Source: Turnera subulata (Eukaryota; Streptophyta; Magnoliopsida; Malpighiales; Passifloraceae). Taken from it: a stretch of DNA of 64,000 nt. Both the position numbers and the translations under genes were made by a program. The notes under the pieces were generated by a model, which had not been told where the DNA came from, searched no databases, and saw nothing but the letters and a program-made list of their open reading frames with translations. The DNA is taken from contig JAKUCV010003294.1 of NCBI GenBank assembly GCA_028386065.3, positions 86,969 to 150,968 on the forward strand, written 5' to 3'. Of the stretch, positions 1-11,390 are shown one piece after another. The stretch's first letter is position 1; each line of letters begins with the position of its first letter.

Positions 1-297
1 ATTAAGAGTTTCCTCTTTTTCTTATACGATTTATCTTTTTTAATTTTTCTTATTTTTGAAGATCTTTGATTGAATATAATAAAGCTATTAAGATGTTTTT
101 TTTTTTTTTGGCACGGTGTGACAAATCCAAATTAACCCTTCAGTTAGCTTAGATTAGATTATTATCGGTAAGAATTCTATCCCTCATATTGACCAAGATG
201 ACTTTTTTTTTTTCCTTCATCACAAGAAAAAATTATTTTTAACCTTTTGTCACTCTGTTATCGCTGATGGAGCATGGATCAATCAAATAATAATATG
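1..297. other. AT-rich flank upstream of LINE
   Basis: No gene is visible. The stretch is AT-rich with several poly-T runs. Its last 14 bases (284-297, CAAATAATAATATG) are the left copy of the target-site duplication of the LINE that follows. Confidence 0.6.
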
Positions 298-597
298 TTT
301 AACGTGTGTGTGAAATCATATACCTAGCGGACTAAAATCTCTAACTTGGGAACCGTGTCAGTGAGTTTCAAAGTGGAAAGTGACCGGTAACGGTCATCTC
401 TCGCCGGATTTTCTCCTCTACAACAACTCAAACAAGAAGTAGCAACATGGATTAGAAGTCATGATGATACCCCAAGAGTACCAAACCATTGACCAGTAAG
501 TTTTCTGCTGAACTTCTCTCATGCTATTAGGCAAAGGGTGTTAGCAGATTTAAGTTGTGAAGTATGAAGTCTTTGAGCTTCATTTGAGTTTAGAGCC

Positions 598-3500
598 ATG
601 TCTCTACTAGTATGGAATTGTCGTGGCTTGGGTAGTTCACTAACCCATAGTCGACTGGTAGATTTAAAGTCTAGTTTCAAACCAGATATAGTGTTTCTTA
701 TAGAAACTAAACAGAAAAGGAGTAAGCTAGAAAGGAAAAGAAGGATCCTTGGATTTAACTACTCTGAGTATGTAGACCCGGTTGGTAAATCCGGGGGATT
801 GGCAGTCTGGTGGACTGAAAATGTGCAGTGCCAGTGCTTGGCCAAGTGCAAGAACTACCTCCATATGGAAATTACTGCCCAGAGCAAGAAGAGTTTTGAA
901 TGCATGTTGGTGTATGGGCCTCCAAAGACCTCTGATAGGCCGGAATTTTGGAGGAAGTTAGACGAGCTGAAACCCATTCAGGGAGTTAGCTGGTTAGTAA
1001 TTGGAGATTTTAACGCAATTCTTGAAAGTGAGGACAAAGAGGGGGGAGTAGGAGTTCGGCCTTCCCAAACACGGGACTTTGCTGAATTCATAAACAATAA
1101 TGCTATGTTGGAGCTAGAGTGTAAAGGAAGCAGTTATATATGGTCCAACAAACGAACTGGAGATGGCAACATTGTGGCGAAATTAGATAGGGCAATCACA
1201 AATATTGAATGGAGAATGGAGTGGCCAGATTCTATGTTGAGTAATGAGGTGATGGTTGGCTCAGACCACAGGCCTTTAGTGTTGCTCCTAGATGGGAACA
1301 GAACCAAAGGAAGAGGCAGATTTGTGTTTGATGCAAGATGGTTAGAGGAGGAAGGTAATGGTGAGGTAATCCAGCGAGCATGGAGTGAAGGAGTTCAAGG
1401 ATCTCGGCAGTTTAGAATTGCTAAGAAGATCAAGATGGCCAAGATAGAATTGTTGAAATGGAGGAAAAACAAGCAGAACAACAGCAAGAACATTATTGAT
1501 GGTTTATTAGAGCAGTTGAAGATGTTGCAGGATATGCCTTATACGAATCAAGTTAAATCCAACGAGAAGGTGATTTTGGAAGCTTTGGAAAAGGAGTGGA
1601 AGAAAGAAGAAATATATTGGGCCCAAAAGGCAAGAATTAAATGGTTGAATGGTGGTGACAAGAATACTAGGTTCTTCCATGCTACCACTGTACAGAGAAG
1701 AACTAGAAATAGAATCAGTACCATTCAAAACTCAGAGGGCGATTGGCTAAAGGACCATGGAGAGATTCAACAGGAAGTGTTGAGACATTTTCAAGAGGTG
1801 TACCAGTCAAATGGATCAATTCCATCTAATGAGTTGAGAGACATTATTCCTTGCATGGTTAATGAGGAGATGAATACTGAGCTGTTACGGGATTTTTCGG
1901 AGGAGGAAGTGAAAGAAGCAGTGTTTTCCATGGGAGCTAGCAAGGCTCCAGGACCAGATGGGTTCCAAGGAATTTTTTTCCAGAAATTCTGGGATATCTT
2001 AAAGGAAGACTTGGTGGATGCGATGAGAGGATTTTTGCATTCAGGACACTTACTTGCAGAATTCAACACTACATACATCTCACTCATCCCTAAGGTGAAA
2101 GTTCCAGAGAACTTAAATCAGTTTAGACCGATAAGCTGCTGTAATTATGTCTACAAAATTCTCTCCAAATGTCTTACCAACAGACGTAAGAAGTGGCTAC
2201 CATTGATGATTTCTGAAACTCAAGCAGCTTTCATTCCTAATCGCAGCATCCATGATAACATTCTAATCACTCATGAAGCTTTGCACTCTATGAGGAACAG
2301 AGGTGAAAGCAAATACCAAAATATCATGCTCAAACTAGATGTCAGTAAAGCCTATGACAAATTGGAGTGGAATTACTTGGAAGAAGTGCTGAGATGCTTT
2401 GGCTTTGCAAATAAATGGATACAGTTGATAATGAGTTGCGTGACGACCGTTAAATTTGCTGTGATGATAAATGGCTCACCAACTGAATATTTCAGACCAT
2501 CTAGAGGATTGAGGCAAGGAGATCCTCTGTCTCCTTACCTCTTCATCCTTGCATCCGAGGGTTTATCTAGAAGATTAGAAAAAGGGTACAACTCTGGAGA
2601 GATTCAAGGATTCCGGATGAATAGATTTTGCCCTTACATCAATCACATATTTTATGNNNNNNNNNNNNNNNNNNNNNNNNNNNNNNNNNNNNNNNNNNNN
2701 NNNNNNNNNNNNNNNNNNNNNNNNNNNNNNNNNNNNNNNNNNNNNNNNNNNNNNNNNNNNNNNNNNNNNNNNNNNNNNNNNNNNNNNNNNNNNNNNNNNN
2801 NNNNNNNNNNNNNNNNNNNNNNNNNNNNNNNNNNNNNNNNNNNNNNNNNNNNNNNNNNNNNNNNNNNNNNNNNNNNNNNNNNNNNNNNNNNNNNNNNNNN
2901 NNNNNNNNNNNNNNNNNNNNNNNNNNNNNNNNNNNNNNNNNNNNNNNNNNNNNNNNNNNNNNNNNNNNNNNNNNNNNNNNNNNNNNNNNNNNNNNNNNNN
3001 NNNNNNNNNNNNNNNNNNNNNNNNNNNNNNNNNNNNNNNNNNNNNNNNNNNNNNNNNNNNNNNNNNNNNNNNNNNNNNNNNNNNNNNNNNNNNNNNNNNN
3101 NNNNNNNNNNNNNNNNNNNNNNNNNNNNNNNNNNNNNNNNNNNNNNNNNNNNNNNNNNNNNNNNNNNNNNNNNNNNNNNNNNNNNNNNNNNNNNNNNNNN
3201 NNNNNNNNNNNNNNNNNNNNNNNNNNNNNNNNNNNNNNNNNNNNNNNNNNNNNNNNNNNNNNNNNNNNNNNNNNNNNNNNNNNNNNNNNNNNNNNNNNNN
3301 NNNNNNNNNNNNNNNNNNNNNNNNNNNNNNNNNNNNNNNNNNNNNNNNNNNNNNNNNNNNNNNNNNNNNNNNNNNNNNNNNNNNNNNNNNNNNGTCGAAT
3401 CTAGAGTTGGTTCTGGGAGCAGATTGAAATGGAATGAGATATGGAGCTTGAATACTCTACCTAAAGTGAAAGCTTTTGTTTGGAGAGTCTTATCAGAAGC

Positions 3501-4398
3501 AATATCTGTCAAGCAAAACTTAATCAAACGAAAATTGAATGTTGATGGCTCTTGTCCAGTGTGTGGCTTGGAGGATGAATCAATAGAACATATGTTACTT
3601 TACTGTTCTCATGCTAGAGCCACGTGGTATGGGTCACAATTAGGAATGAGAATTGCACAGGATGAAGTGCAAGACATTAAAAACTGGTGGATGGAGTTGG
3701 GAAGAGGACTAGACTCAAAGATGACAAAGGAAATCAAAAGCCAAGCAGCATTCATAATGTGGACTATATGGAAAACCAGGAACAAGAAGGCCTTTGAGAA
3801 TGAAGAAGTCAAGCCTGAAGTCTCTATCAAAAGTGCAGAAGCAGCATTTCAAGAGCTAAGGGATAAACCCTCTGAATTTGTTCCAAGGACTGGGGTTGGT
3901 GACACAGCTATGCCAAGATGGATACCACCTAATCGTGATGTTATCAAGATCAATTGTGATGCTGCTGTTGATAATGAAAATGGGAAGATTGGAATAGGGG
4001 TATGCTGCAGAAACAATAATGGACAGTTGGTTGATGGAATAATGGAAAAAAGAAATGCAAACTCTGTACTGGTAGCTGAGACTATGGCTATCAGGGAAGC
4101 AGTCTTACTAGCTTTGTCTAGGGGATACAAAAAAGTAGCCATTGAAACTGATTCACATATTGCTTGTCAAGCAATTGCAGGTAGGAATGATGGTCCATGG
4201 GAGATAAGCACACTGGTGGAGGAGATTAAATTACTCAAGTTAACATTTGATTTTGTTAGCATCAGTAAGATACCCAGGAGTGCCAATAGTGTAGCAGACT
4301 GGATGGCTAAATTTGCCAAGAACAATTGTATTCCTACTAATTGGATAGTTGTACCTCCAAGGGCTCTCACGAGAGCTATTTGTAAGGATTTAGAGTAA
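598..4398 (+). CDS. LINE ORF: endonuclease-reverse transcriptase-RNase H polyprotein
   Basis: A 1266-codon frame that stays open except for an unread gap (about residues 687-932). The N-terminus is an apurinic-type endonuclease of the EEP fold: WNCRG at residues 6-10, an IET motif near 36, GDFNAI near 136 and SDHRP near 222. The RT follows: APGPDGF near 449, LKLDVSKAYD near 580 and GLRQGDPLSP near 638. The catalytic FxDD box must lie in the gap. A zf-RVT region (CPVC, then HMLLYC) lies near 980-1000. The C-terminus is an RVT_3-type RNase H, roughly 1118-1245, with all four acidic positions visible (NCDAAV, AETMA, ETDSH, VADWM). It would nick the target and copy its own RNA. The ATG at 598 is chosen because WNCRG follows within six residues, as is usual for the family. 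Confidence 0.88.
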   Translation: MSLLVWNCRGLGSSLTHSRLVDLKSSFKPDIVFLIETKQKRSKLERKRRILGFNYSEYVDPVGKSGGLAVWWTENVQCQCLAKCKNYLHMEITAQSKKSFECMLVYGPPKTSDRPEFWRKLDELKPIQGVSWLVIGDFNAILESEDKEGGVGVRPSQTRDFAEFINNNAMLELECKGSSYIWSNKRTGDGNIVAKLDRAITNIEWRMEWPDSMLSNEVMVGSDHRPLVLLLDGNRTKGRGRFVFDARWLEEEGNGEVIQRAWSEGVQGSRQFRIAKKIKMAKIELLKWRKNKQNNSKNIIDGLLEQLKMLQDMPYTNQVKSNEKVILEALEKEWKKEEIYWAQKARIKWLNGGDKNTRFFHATTVQRRTRNRISTIQNSEGDWLKDHGEIQQEVLRHFQEVYQSNGSIPSNELRDIIPCMVNEEMNTELLRDFSEEEVKEAVFSMGASKAPGPDGFQGIFFQKFWDILKEDLVDAMRGFLHSGHLLAEFNTTYISLIPKVKVPENLNQFRPISCCNYVYKILSKCLTNRRKKWLPLMISETQAAFIPNRSIHDNILITHEALHSMRNRGESKYQNIMLKLDVSKAYDKLEWNYLEEVLRCFGFANKWIQLIMSCVTTVKFAVMINGSPTEYFRPSRGLRQGDPLSPYLFILASEGLSRRLEKGYNSGEIQGFRMNRFCPYINHIFYXXXXXXXXXXXXXXXXXXXXXXXXXXXXXXXXXXXXXXXXXXXXXXXXXXXXXXXXXXXXXXXXXXXXXXXXXXXXXXXXXXXXXXXXXXXXXXXXXXXXXXXXXXXXXXXXXXXXXXXXXXXXXXXXXXXXXXXXXXXXXXXXXXXXXXXXXXXXXXXXXXXXXXXXXXXXXXXXXXXXXXXXXXXXXXXXXXXXXXXXXXXXXXXXXXXXXXXXXXXXXXXXXXXXXXXXXXXXXXXXXXXXXXVESRVGSGSRLKWNEIWSLNTLPKVKAFVWRVLSEAISVKQNLIKRKLNVDGSCPVCGLEDESIEHMLLYCSHARATWYGSQLGMRIAQDEVQDIKNWWMELGRGLDSKMTKEIKSQAAFIMWTIWKTRNKKAFENEEVKPEVSIKSAEAAFQELRDKPSEFVPRTGVGDTAMPRWIPPNRDVIKINCDAAVDNENGKIGIGVCCRNNNGQLVDGIMEKRNANSVLVAETMAIREAVLLALSRGYKKVAIETDSHIACQAIAGRNDGPWEISTLVEEIKLLKLTFDFVSISKIPRSANSVADWMAKFAKNNCIPTNWIVVPPRALTRAICKDLE
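2657..3393. other. Assembly gap (737 N) inside the LINE RT
   Basis: A run of N lies inside the LINE ORF. The reading frame before and after the gap is the same if the gap size is exact. The missing part would hold the palm of the RT including the catalytic aspartates. Confidence 0.99.
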
Positions 4399-4447
4399 TC
4401 AATGATATTTATATGCCTGTGAAAAAAAAAAAACAAATAATAATATG

Positions 4448-5196
4448 ATATTATCAAAACTGGACTAAGTATAGTGAATATTGACGGCGGAGGTAACAAC
4501 GGTAGTAGCTTAACTTTTTTTTGGTTAATAAAGAAATGATTCATTGGAAAAAAAAATTATTTAATTGATGATTAATTAATTTGCCACATGCCACGCTAAT
4601 GGTAAAATATTCTTTTTAAGAGTTTGTTAGTATCTTTTAACATTATTGATTAGTTAAATATGTATTTGCAAAATATTGGTGAGTGGGTTTATCATATGTA
4701 TGGGCATGGCATTTTTTTTTTTTTTACGTCGAAGCATACATCTTCATTCCACATAATTGAAGCAATTGCATCGTCCTGATTCATGAACCAACTGGGTGAT
4801 AGCCCATGGCAACGACTCTTAAATTTAATTTTTGTCATAATCATGCACACAGACAGATAAAATACTAAAATATTAAGGTTTTATCCTATCACAAAACCTA
4901 ATCCTTTTATAATAAGACTTCCACTCAAACATGGACTCATATAATAAATAAATATTAATTTGACGCAGTTTATACTTATTTTTTGGGTCGGTTACAGCTA
5001 TTCTTTTCAGTAGTGTAGTAATTACCAATTAATTGGGAAAATTCAATACAGAATTTCAGCACGATTATATTTCTAGGCTCCAAAGCATATATATAAAAGA
5101 ACATATTTATCTTCAAATATTCAAAAACCAGATACTCATCAAAATTGAACTCGTACAATATAAAACATACACATTATAAAACAGAACACATGGAAC
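4448..5196. other. AT-rich intergenic spacer
   Basis: No convincing coding region. The last part (about 5160-5196) resembles the upstream region of the F-box pseudogene at 19240-19290 (a shared ACATGGAACTG string). It was therefore probably joined to the F-box pseudogene at 15595 before the LTR element inserted between them. Confidence 0.5.
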
Positions 5197-5418
5197 TGTT
5201 ATGAAACATGTGTTTATAACTGTGAAAATGAAAGTGAAAGGAAGAAGGTAGATTGGGCAGAGAGGAGAAGCAGAGGTCGGGTGAAGAAAATGGAGAGGAG
5301 GAGCTCGTGTGTATCTTATTGATTACCCAAATAATCAATTACAAGAGCAACATTTATAGCCATGATTTGGCTGCTAAAGGACAAATATATGTTAAGTAAT
5401 GACATTCATTTTATAGCA
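5197..5418 (+). repeat. 5' LTR of hairpin-rich element copy 1
   Basis: 222 bp, starts TGTTATGAAACATG and ends TTTATAGCA. It matches 15299-15520 almost throughout; the terminal TAGCA versus TAACA is one of few differences, which suggests a modest age. Confidence 0.88.
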
Positions 5419-5548
5419 CTCCCACTTGAATGTTATTGTGCTGGGATAGAATACGTTTTAGGAGAACTGCCTCGTTAAAAACCTTACCAAGAAAAACCCA
5501 GTGGGATAAAACCTTAGTGAAGGAAAAAAGAGTGCAGTGCGTATTCTA
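5398..5548 (+). promoter_or_regulatory. Structured leader across the LTR end, copy 1
   Basis: AATGACATTC (5398-5407) can pair with GAATGTTATT (5428-5437) with one wobble, placing the LTR end and CTCCCA in the loop. TAGAATACG (5447-5455) pairs with CGTATTCTA (5540-5548), enclosing a conserved stretch with the string AAACCCAGTGGGATAAAA. Both stems recur in copy 2 at 58510-58564 and 58573-58676 with partly different bases. This may be a priming, packaging or dimerisation structure; that role is inference. Confidence 0.55.
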
Positions 5549-5931
5549 CTCTCCCTCATTTTAGCATCCCTTGATTTCTTGATGTCGTCACATGCCAATC
5601 TTCTTTGTCAACCTTTCATGACATCATATGCTCTGCCCGATCACTTTTGATACATCAATCATTTGATTGGGCAACGCAGGCAGCATTATCTTCATAATTT
5701 GTTATTGGAGCATCTTCCTTGCAGTCTTACTTTTGTGGTCGCAATGATATAGCAGCTATACGTGTAAAGTTGTAGCAGATGTCTGCCTGTGCTTTATGTT
5801 GATCAAATAGAAGACCTGCATCTGCAAAGACCAACTATATTCTCTTCGGGTTTACAGGGTTAACGTAATGCCACATCAGTTATACCCCGAAGATAAGAAC
5901 AAAGTTAGATCTTGCCAATAGGCTTAAGTCA

Positions 5932-6566
5932 AAAGCTTCAGGCTTTATGTTTCTAGCAATATAAATTGCACTTTGACAGGGTACTCCAGGACCAATCTAA
6001 TGAGATTTTTCTTCTCAAAACATAGCACGGTATTTGGAAGCTTCTTCAGGAGTTCCAATAATAATTTTTTTTAAACACAAAAAAAATAGAAATTCACAAA
6101 TGAATTTTCAACGTAATAATAAATTCATGCATGTACTTTATACTATGCATACTCAAATTGGTTTAAATTATGTAAAGATCAATTCAGCTTAAATTTTGTG
6201 TATTCCCGGGAATTAGTTGCTTCAGGCAACTTGGATCCTTCAGGGATCTTCATGCATATGTCATGACTTATGGATCTACAGATGTAGGCTCTAACAGCAT
6301 CCATTTAATGCATCTCTAATTCTTTTCACATTATGCCAGACTTACCAAAAATAATTGCGTCCACCACAGGGGAGTATATCTATCTCCTCACAATTAATAC
6401 CAAGTCGTTTAGGTAAAACCTTGTGCGATAAGCCGTGCTTTGTATCTCTCCATTATAATTCTCTTTTCGCGCAAATACCCATTTTTAATCGACTGGTTCC
6501 ACACCATTTGGTGTACGGACTACCGGTCCGGATAGTATCTTGCTTCACACCGGACTACAGGTCCGA
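5932..6566 (+). repeat. Hairpin cluster 1 (TTCAG and TACCG/TACAG loops)
   Basis: Perfect short stem-loops: AAAGC-TTCAG-GCTTT (5932-5946), AGTTGC-TTCAG-GCAACT (6215-6231), GATCC-TTCAG-GGATC (6234-6248), and two CGGAC-TACNG-GTCCG hairpins within about 6520-6566. The first three recur in copy 2 at 59060-59072, 59243-59259 and 59262-59276. No coding frame explains them. Confidence 0.7.
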
Positions 6567-7236
6567 AAATAACTCGCTTCACAAGGGATTCTAACACAGA
6601 CTTAATCACGTTTCTCAATTTGGCCAATCATACTGCGCCTACATTCATCAATAGATGTAGGTTCATGATCCTCATTTTATTTCAAAATATTTAATGCTAT
6701 ATAAAATAAATATTCCAAGTATTCCGTCGACGGTTATTTTACGTCGGCTCCATCTTATTCCTGACACTGTAATTGAGATCTCATTATACTCATTTATTTC
6801 AGGTACCTGAGTTACTTCTGGAACTTTATCAATTGTGTCAGAAAACCTCTTCTGGAGGATTTTCCTCTACTTGAGGACTTTTAATTTGAACCTCTACTGG
6901 GGGTCTTATTTTCTCACTGGGGCCATCTTTATTTCTTTGCTCCTTTTTCTTTATCGAGAATTTTTCTTTGGAACCAAGCATATTCTACGCTTCTGGCATA
7001 CTTTGGATTCATTTGCATATTTTAATTGTTCTCCAGGAACATTATTTCGAGCAGGAGCATTTGCAGCTGGTATGGTCACATTTTTCAAATAAATATGTCT
7101 GGCAATTGACTTATCAAATTTTGCAAATGAATCATCTTTTAAACTTCAGGTTCACACTAATTCGTTCGAGGATCAAAAATAGATATTGAATAACATTTTA
7201 ATTATATCTTGATCCAGCTGGTTATTTCCTCCCCCT

Positions 7237-7331
7237 GATGTTGGGTAAAAATTTTAAGCAAATATGTCTCCAATCTCAAATTTATGTTTTCAACTACTTT
7301 GTAACTGATGGAGATTTTTATACCCAACATC
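7237..7331 (+). repeat. Long-range inverted pair GATGTTGGGTA / TACCCAACATC
   Basis: GATGTTGGGTA (7237-7247), preceded by TCCTCCCCCT, is exactly complementary to TACCCAACATC (7321-7331). The same pair is kept in copy 2 at 60178-60188 and 60286-60296, although the DNA between has diverged. Confidence 0.6.
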
Positions 7332-8009
7332 TATTCCTTGCCTTCTTTAAAGGACCGGTTTTACTATGCTGTGGTGGAGCATTAAATATTGTACAACCAA
7401 TGGTCCGAAGGTGGAAGATACTAGGTTTGTGACCATGAACCAATGGGGAGATTTTATGATCTTATGATATCTTATTGGCTTGATGCACATTTGCTGTGTG
7501 TAAAATACCAAGTTCTCAAACAGTAATATCTCTTTAGCAATGGTCCTGCAATCAATTGGAAATGTTCGCCCAGATCGATTTGGGTTTATTTCCAACAATA
7601 TGCATTACCCATTGAAGAGATATACCAGCATTATCAAGACATATAGTCCTTCAAGATAATTTGGGATGTGTACCCGCAATTGGCTTAATCATAATAAGCG
7701 CGCAACATGCCAACTTGCGTCTAATAAGTACACAATATACCATCTAGTCGATGCATCGATAATCATAAAAGTACCTAGATGGTTAACATGATGGATTTAT
7801 TAGTCCGCGTATATATCCCAAAAACTTGCTGGTGGTTCTTATGCCAACCTCATCATAGGAAGACTGAATAATTAATTTTGTTTTTCCGCAGCATGGAAAT
7901 TCATTGATTGTAAAACCTCTGGTTTTTCAATGAATGATCAAATAAATTTCGTGCATCATTATTGATCCGGGATGGCCTAACCGGTCATGCCAAACAATAA
8001 ATCCATGAA

Positions 8010-8174
8010 CCAACTTCAAGTTGGTGCCAGGTTCAGGCTTCTATATATATGCCAGCTTCAGGCTGGATATGATAACTTAGGAAGATTATTTACCAGCTTT
8101 TGGCTGGGACATACTAGCTATAAATTACATATTTATCAGCCAATTTCTAGTTGGTCTCAGCTTCGGGAGCCAAA
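8010..8174 (+). repeat. Hairpin cluster 2 (CCAGC-TTCAG-GCTGG type)
   Basis: A run of hairpins with related stems and loops: CCAAC-TTCAA-GTTGG, CCAGC-TTCAG-GCTGG, CCAGC-TTTTG-GCTGG and CCAAT-TTCTA-GTTGG. The series stops at the solo LTR insertion and resumes at 11391. Copy 2 has the uninterrupted counterpart at 60938-61040. Confidence 0.7.
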
Positions 8175-8196
8175 AACTGTGTATTTAAACACTTAA

Positions 8197-11100
8197 TGAA
8201 ACGCTCGTGTCCCAATTTATTTATAAAAAAATAGAATTTAAATATAAAACGACTAAAATTCCCTTATCATTCCCGGGACACGAAAATCATCAACTAAACA
8301 CCCGTATCCCAAATAACCCATTAAATTAATTCCAACATGAGAAGTGACCAAAATGCCCTTCTACCCGAGATACGATATCAACAACACGATCAACATTTAA
8401 TCAAATAATAAATAATACAATGGAATCAAGTACGCAGCGGAAAACAAAAATACATAGCAACAAGCATGCAATGAACCCTATGGATCCGACCCGGGGAGAG
8501 GATAACGCCGCCACCTGCTGATATGCATCAATGCTCAATGAGCAGTTAACCTGAAAAAAACTGTGAGGGGGTGAGACCAACCACTGTCTCACTGCAAACA
8601 AATAAACCAGTGTATACAAATACAAATCAACAACAAGTACACCGGCATCAGGCAACAGCAACCACAATGCACAAACAAGTCACAACGAACAATACAAGTC
8701 ATCATCAGACTTCAAACCAACACTGATCTTTAATCACTTAATTATCATTGTACTTTATTGTTATTAGAGTTGAATGTTTTATTAGGGCCCTCTACTGTGT
8801 GCGTCGAGCTCGGTCCCGTCTGATCAGACAACCAGGGCATAAGCCCATATACAACCAGGGCCCAAGCCCAAATATCATCATAGAGAGAGAGAGAGACAGA
8901 CAGAGAGAAAGAGGGAGGTAGAAAGAAGAAGGTAGAAAGGGGGAGGTAGAACCGGTCATAACAGACCCATATGCTAAACCGCATATACCAAGCTAAACCG
9001 CATGAAATCCCGAGGGGTATCACTTTCCGCTCGAACCAACCAGTCAACAGCCACACAGTACAATTATTATAGTTCAAAATTCTTAATTATGCTTAAAGAG
9101 TTGTGCCATACGTTATAATCAAACAATGTTGTGTGGATTTAATATCTTATTCTCAAGTCCGGGCCTCCAGCCCACAGTCCACCACACAAACCACAAATCT
9201 ATATCTCATGTGTTTTAACATAACATTACAAGTCATGCTCGACATGCACAATATATCACATCGGACAACAGGTCACATAATCAGGCACACCACATCATTG
9301 GTATCATCAACATAATTCACTTTGCAAATAGCAACATCAGCACAACAAGCATACACGCATATAGCATTCAATGCCAACAAATATTACCACTTTGCATATC
9401 ATGTTAATTAACCGAGTATTGTAGGCAGTAAAGCATACAAGGGTTCATATGTCCTCACCTGGGCCATATCAACCGTCCCGAAAGCCGAAGCCTCAGCCTC
9501 ACTCCGCCTCAACATATCCTATATTCATAACAAAATGCGACCACTTAAGGTTCACATAGAATATGATGAATGCATGCTAACTAAAGACTCACTGGGTCTG
9601 AACCCAGCTAAATCTATAAACAGTTTCCCGGGCCTAGGGCCCACTTCTTACATCCATAACTATCCATTTATGCAACTGGGCTTAAAACCCATATCGATAT
9701 TAATTATCGGTTTAAACTATCCATTGGGCCTAAAGCCCATTCCATATCCATGATTCATATAGTTATTGGGCCTGGACCCGGCTCGTCATAATAATCATAT
9801 TAATTTTAACTTCCGAGCCCCGTCTTTCCGGCCTATAAGTTCTATCCGCGTCGGATAGTTTCCGTCCACGCTACTCAACTCTCCGCACACGGTTTCCACT
9901 AAATCAATTCATTTTTCTATTAATACATAAACTAAATGCATTCACAGTACATGACTTGTACAAGAATTGTAATGCACGCCACTGCTCGGAAATTACCGTT
10001 TCAATGCCGGAATGCAACCGTCTCGCCAGAACAGTACTTGATCTGTCGGATTCCGGTCAGTCCTCGCCGGAAATTCACCAAGTTGCAGAAATTTCCTAAA
10101 CAACACTGTCGAACACCAGAACAATTCCAAATCAACATCACAACACCCACATATCACTTATACGGATCAAATAACAAATTAAGGATGTCGCGCACTCACC
10201 CGGAAACTCAAATACATGCACTGCTCGGAACTAGATCCGTCCAGAATTTGGAGCAGTAAGAACCCGCTGACCAGCCAAAAACCCGACAGCAACACCCTCA
10301 CCAGCCGACGAATAGGCAGCCCGACCAAGCCCGACACGAATAGAACCCAACTCTGGTTCCAGCAATCATCCTCTAAACACCGACACAATTGGCCCCGACC
10401 ACTCAAACGACCACCACAAACCATCCTCTTCGGCCGACAACATCCATCAAAACAACAGCTCAGCAGAGAGCCCAAAGAATGAAGACAAACAGTGAGTAGT
10501 AGAGGTGTTAGGCTTACCCACAACCCGAGGATGGCGGCGGTGACTCGTGTCTACGCGCAACGCTTCTCGTCACGCTCAGCATCGGTCCTCGTCTCGATCT
10601 CCCCTGCAAACAACAACGGCGGCGACTTCGAGTGGCGAGCACAACGGCGGCAGCGTGTGGGCTTCGTGGAAGGTAGAGAGCGGGAGAGCGGGGGAGGAAA
10701 GGGAGCAAAACAAAAAGTAAAGAAGAGAAGAGGAAGGGAAAAGAGAGGGAGAGGTTTGAAAGGAACCGGTTAGAGAGAGAGAGAAAACGTGGAGAGTAGA
10801 GAGGGGGAGTGGGAGAGAAAGTGGAGAAACGGCGGAAGAGAAAGAGAAGGGGAGGAGGAAGAAAAGAAAAGAAAAAGCCAACAGGGTTTTGGCCGGCCAA
10901 GACTAAAACGACGTCGTTTTGGTCTTTGGCGCGGTCAACCCCATCCCCTAGTCAACGCGCCAGGTTGAAAGCTTAGGTTTTAATTTGTTTTCTTTTTTTT
11001 TTCATTGTCAATTATCTTCGCAACTTTATCCCAAACGTTGCCACCTACACTTCAGCCTTATCAAAAATGCTGAAAAAGACACCCCCACCATGGAGTCAAG

Positions 11101-11379
11101 AACAGACAACAGCTGCTCTTTACACCCAAAACGACGTAGTTTAGAACCAAACTACACCCAATCTGTGTTTTAGACACAAACACTAATAACATTCAATTTT
11201 CCCAAATTAATCCTGAATAAAGATTTACTTCCACATAAAAGATAATATCACAAGATAATAGAATATTTTTCCTTGACCATAAATACCCGAAGAAAACTTC
11301 GAGGGTAAAATTGAAAATTCAATTCCAAGAATTTTGAAAATTCCGTAAAAACTAAATACCGAAAATTCGGGGCGTTACA
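8197..11379 (+). mobile_element. Solo LTR of a Tekay/Del-type gypsy element, nested
   Basis: The sequence starts TGAAACGC and ends GGGGCGTTACA, the end pattern of large chromovirus (Tekay/Del-type) LTRs. It is flanked by exact 5-bp TSDs CTTAA at 8192-8196 and 11380-11384. No internal coding region or second LTR is present, so this is a solo LTR of 3183 bp left by LTR-LTR recombination. Inside are a GAGA tract (8881-8915), repeated small hairpins of the GGGC-NNNN-GCCC kind (8830-9770), a GC-rich stretch near 10520-10680 and a purine-rich block at about 10680-10890. ORFs here are low-complexity and not credible genes. Confidence 0.85.
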
Positions 11380-11390
11380 CTTAAAAATTG

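Larger units (their letters stand above)
298..4433 (+). mobile_element. L1-type LINE retrotransposon, apparently full-length
   Basis: The element is bounded by an exact 14-bp direct repeat, CAAATAATAATATG, at 284-297 and 4434-4447, and ends in a poly(A) tract at 4422-4433. This is the signature of target-primed reverse transcription. It has about 300 bp of 5' leader, one long ORF (598-4398) with endonuclease, reverse transcriptase, zinc-binding and RNase H regions, and a very short 3' UTR. No separate ORF1 is visible, unlike many plant L1 elements. The perfect TSD suggests a fairly recent insertion. An assembly gap (2657-3393) hides part of the RT. Confidence 0.92.

Noticed and set aside
6835..7598. 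Small ORFs in the hairpin-rich element (64-85 codons)
   Set aside because: They are not kept in copy 2 at the same place, and the hairpins cut across them.
10492..10900. Overlapping ORFs of 88-128 codons on both strands in the solo LTR
   Set aside because: They lie in a GC-rich then purine-rich tract. The proteins are low-complexity (Ser/Phe/Leu or Arg/Gly runs) and sit inside a bounded solo LTR.
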